A stretch of 6,558 nucleotides of DNA, from NCBI GenBank assembly GCA_910588435.1, contig CAJUPL010000058.1, positions 1-6,558 of the forward strand. Reading direction: 5' to 3'. The translations under genes were made by a program, and so were the position numbers. The notes under the pieces are model-generated. The model did not search any database. It was not told where the DNA came from and worked only from the letters and a program-made list of their open reading frames with translations. Every line of letters starts with the position of its first letter. Positions within the stretch are counted from its first letter, which is position 1. This document shows, piece by piece, positions 5,602-6,558 of the stretch. Source of the stretch: an uncultured Eggerthellaceae bacterium (lineage in GTDB: Bacteria > Actinomycetota > Coriobacteriia > Coriobacteriales > Eggerthellaceae).

Positions 5602-5621
5602 CATTCCCTTGCATTCCCTTG
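5602..5621 (-). repeat. Perfect 10-bp tandem repeat in serS leader
   Basis: CAAGGGAATG occurs twice head to tail on the minus strand, just before the serS ribosome-binding site. Each unit carries an AAGGG that resembles a Shine-Dalgarno sequence and an ATG. The second ATG opens a 7-codon reading frame (MTRSTHA) that ends at a TGA overlapping the first serS codons. Confidence 0.6.
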
Positions 5622-5653
5622 TAGCTCACGCCTCTGACAGGCAAAGTTGAATC

Positions 5654-5659
5654 AGTATA
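5654..5659 (-). promoter_or_regulatory. Probable serS -10 element
   Basis: The minus strand reads TATACT here, a good -10 hexamer, implying a leader of about 60 nt. The -35 region (TGCGCA at 17 nt) is poor. No T-box features such as a specifier loop or AGGGTGG-type box are seen in the leader. Confidence 0.45.
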
Positions 5660-5690
5660 AACCTTGAGCGCGCGTGTGCGCAGGGCAACC

Positions 5691-5770
5691 GAGAGTGCAA
5701 CAATATATGATCCAGAAGGTCAATGACAATTCCCCGTGCTTAATGTCATTGACCTGGGAGGTCATAATTA
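5691..5770. repeat. Family-3 nested palindrome, copy 1
   Basis: The first copy aligns without gaps to 6345-6410 over 5701-5766. The outer stem is TATGATC/GGTCATA (5706-5712/5760-5766, one G-T). It is followed by a symmetric 4x4 internal loop, the inner 12-bp stem AGGTCAATGACA/TGTCATTGACCT (5717-5728/5744-5755) and a 15-nt apical loop. It lies roughly 45-125 bp upstream of the predicted serS start point. An operator role is possible, but recurrence in a gene-free stretch favours a mobile or structural repeat. The left flank TGCAA just before CAATATATGA is also shared. Confidence 0.75.
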
Positions 5771-5841
5771 AGGTTCCGCCGATCAGGAGTGGACTGCTGT
5801 GCTCCCCTGCTAGAAGCCCAAGATGACTGGATGGCTAATCT

Positions 5842-5947
5842 GCGCCAGGCAAGGTGGCCTGAGCTGAGGCTAGGTGCCGGGTGTTCGCAGGCTATCGCCT
5901 GCGTTACGTTGCACTGGCGTGCAACTGCGCTTGCAATGCAAGCGCCC
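5842..5947. repeat. Family-1 multi-hairpin repeat, copy C
   Basis: This is the third 106-bp copy. HP0 is CAGGC/GCCTG (5846-5850/5857-5861). HP1 is CGCAGGC/GCCTGCG (5886-5892/5897-5903, loop TATC). HP2 is GTTGCAC/GTGCAAC (5908-5914/5919-5925, loop TGGC). HP3 is GCGCTTGC/GCAAGCGC (5927-5934/5938-5945, loop AAT). HP2 differs from copies A and B at five consecutive base pairs, every one compensated. As in copy A, HP3 is followed by CCCACAA-TGGGGG, which can form a competing small hairpin. Confidence 0.85.
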
Positions 5948-6237
5948 ACAAGTGGGGGGTTGGGACTGAGGTGTGCACGCCAGCATCCTGAGTTGCCACG
6001 TTGCGGCACGCCATGAGAACGGTGCACCCCAAGGGCACTTCTTCGCCGTGCGTTCAGATTCTCGCACGGCTCAGGGCGACGTAGCCCTACGTCAACCAGA
6101 AACGCCTACCTTGTTGATAACGGGTCAGACCAGAGGTTGAGTCTCTTGTGGACGTAGGGCAAGGCACCGATCTTGTGCGTTGCCGCCCATTGGCAAGCAG
6201 GAGCGCTAATGCGTTGGACTTGTCATCGCCCGAAACG
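5948..6237. other. Gene-free spacer with further inverted repeats
   Basis: No credible coding region is seen; short open frames here lack ribosome-binding sites and recognisable motifs. Inverted repeats are an 8-bp stem GCCGTGCG/CGCACGGC (6045-6052/6063-6070), a 7-bp stem GACGTAG/CTACGTC (6078-6084/6087-6093), and a distant 10-bp pair GCCCTACGTC/GACGTAGGGC (6084-6093/6151-6160). The last pair competes with the 7-bp stem. Confidence 0.55.
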
Positions 6238-6336
6238 GCGCACGTTAGTGCACCAAGGCCGCTACATTCCGCATGAATGGAGCGGGTGCCTGCACCCGCG
6301 ACACCGGACCGAGCGGAGCGAGGCCGAAGGATGAGG
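6238..6336. repeat. Family-2 repeat, copy E (internally deleted)
   Basis: Hairpin I is GCGCAC, loop GTTA, GTGCAC (6238-6253, one C-A mismatch). Positions 6251-6276 are identical to 304-329 of copy D. The 3' arm of hairpin II and the TTAAAGGCCG linker are then missing (a net loss of 38 nt), and the element resumes at hairpin III, GCGGGTG, loop CCTG, CACCCGC (6282-6299). The 29-bp tail at 6304-6332 is identical to that of copy F at 6523-6551. Confidence 0.75.
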
Positions 6337-6425
6337 ATGCAACCCAATATATGACCCAGGAGGTCAATGACATTGCGCACGGGGCAGTGTCATTGACCTA
6401 ATTGGTCATAATTAGGTCAATGACA
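6337..6425. repeat. Family-3 nested palindrome, copy 2
   Basis: The outer stem TATGACC/GGTCATA (6350-6356/6404-6410) is perfect. The inner stem AGGTCAATGACA/TGTCATTGACCT (6361-6372/6388-6399) has a 15-nt loop and the same 4x4 internal loop size as copy 1. A further AATTAGGTCAATGACA at 6410-6425 gives the middle strand a second, 16-bp partner, so two exclusive folds exist. Confidence 0.75.
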
Positions 6426-6558
6426 TCAAGGCCGCTACTTTGAACAGCGGGAATGCTGTTCAAAGTTAAAGGCCGCAGTGAATGAAGCGGGATAGGTGCA
6501 CGGTGTGCACCTATCCCGTAAGCCGGACCGAGCGGAGCGAGGCCGAAGGATCGGGCAG
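6388..6558. repeat. Family-2 repeat, copy F, running to the window edge
   Basis: The order matches copy D. Hairpin I is a perfect 16-bp stem (6388-6403/6410-6425), then linker CAAGGCCGCTA (6427-6437). Hairpin II is CTTTGAACAGC/GCTGTTCAAAG (6438-6448/6455-6465), then TTAAAGGCCG (6466-6475) and an 11-nt spacer. Hairpin III is a perfect 14-bp stem (6488-6501/6505-6518, loop GGT), followed by the 29-bp tail (6523-6551). Hairpin II and III arms share little sequence with copy D, although the linkers are identical. Confidence 0.8.

Noticed and set aside
5589..5700. T-box or serine riboswitch before serS
   Set aside because: The leader is about 60 nt, too short for a T-box, and lacks its conserved boxes.
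5746..6380. Several 65-97 codon frames in the gene-free region
   Set aside because: They translate repeat hairpins, overlap each other on both strands, and have no ribosome-binding site.

Overview
The window is a GC-rich bacterial chromosome segment. It carries four or five ordinary housekeeping or hypothetical genes, all on the minus strand, and two tRNA genes on the plus strand. Around them are unusually dense, hairpin-rich, gene-free repeat regions. SerRS of bacterial type, a BFN (DUF151) nuclease, a DhnA-type class I aldolase, strong GGAGG ribosome-binding sites and CCA-encoding tRNAs suggest a high-GC Gram-positive, perhaps Actinomycetota of the Coriobacteriia/Eggerthellales kind. That placement is an inference, not something shown directly by the sequence.

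Layout. 1-414: gene-free block of repeats (tail of a family-2 element, family-1 copy A with tandemly amplified hairpins, family-2 copy D). 415-1230 and 1270-1782 (minus): DUF4213/DUF364 protein and BFN nuclease, probably one transcription unit read BFN first. 1869-2129 (plus): promoter, tRNA-Ile(GAU), a strong hairpin, tRNA-Ala(UGC). 2130-2419: intergenic region with an inverted tRNA-Ala T-arm fragment, family-1 copy B, a short direct repeat and the aldolase terminator. 2420-3367 (minus): class I fructose-bisphosphate aldolase. 3506-4243 and 4290-5588 (minus): an unrecognised single-pass membrane protein downstream of serS, probably cotranscribed with it. 5589-6558: serS promoter and leader followed by about 0.9 kb without a credible gene, filled with repeats of three families.

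The genes do not form one pathway. SerRS and the two tRNAs serve translation and the aldolase serves central carbon metabolism. The BFN and DUF364 proteins have poorly defined roles. The most interesting content is non-coding. Three families of interspersed elements are each built from consecutive hairpins. The stem sequences differ between copies but stay paired through compensatory changes, while linkers, loop sizes and spacing stay constant. This is the pattern expected of elements selected for a folded RNA or single-stranded DNA, and I do not recognise them as a named family.
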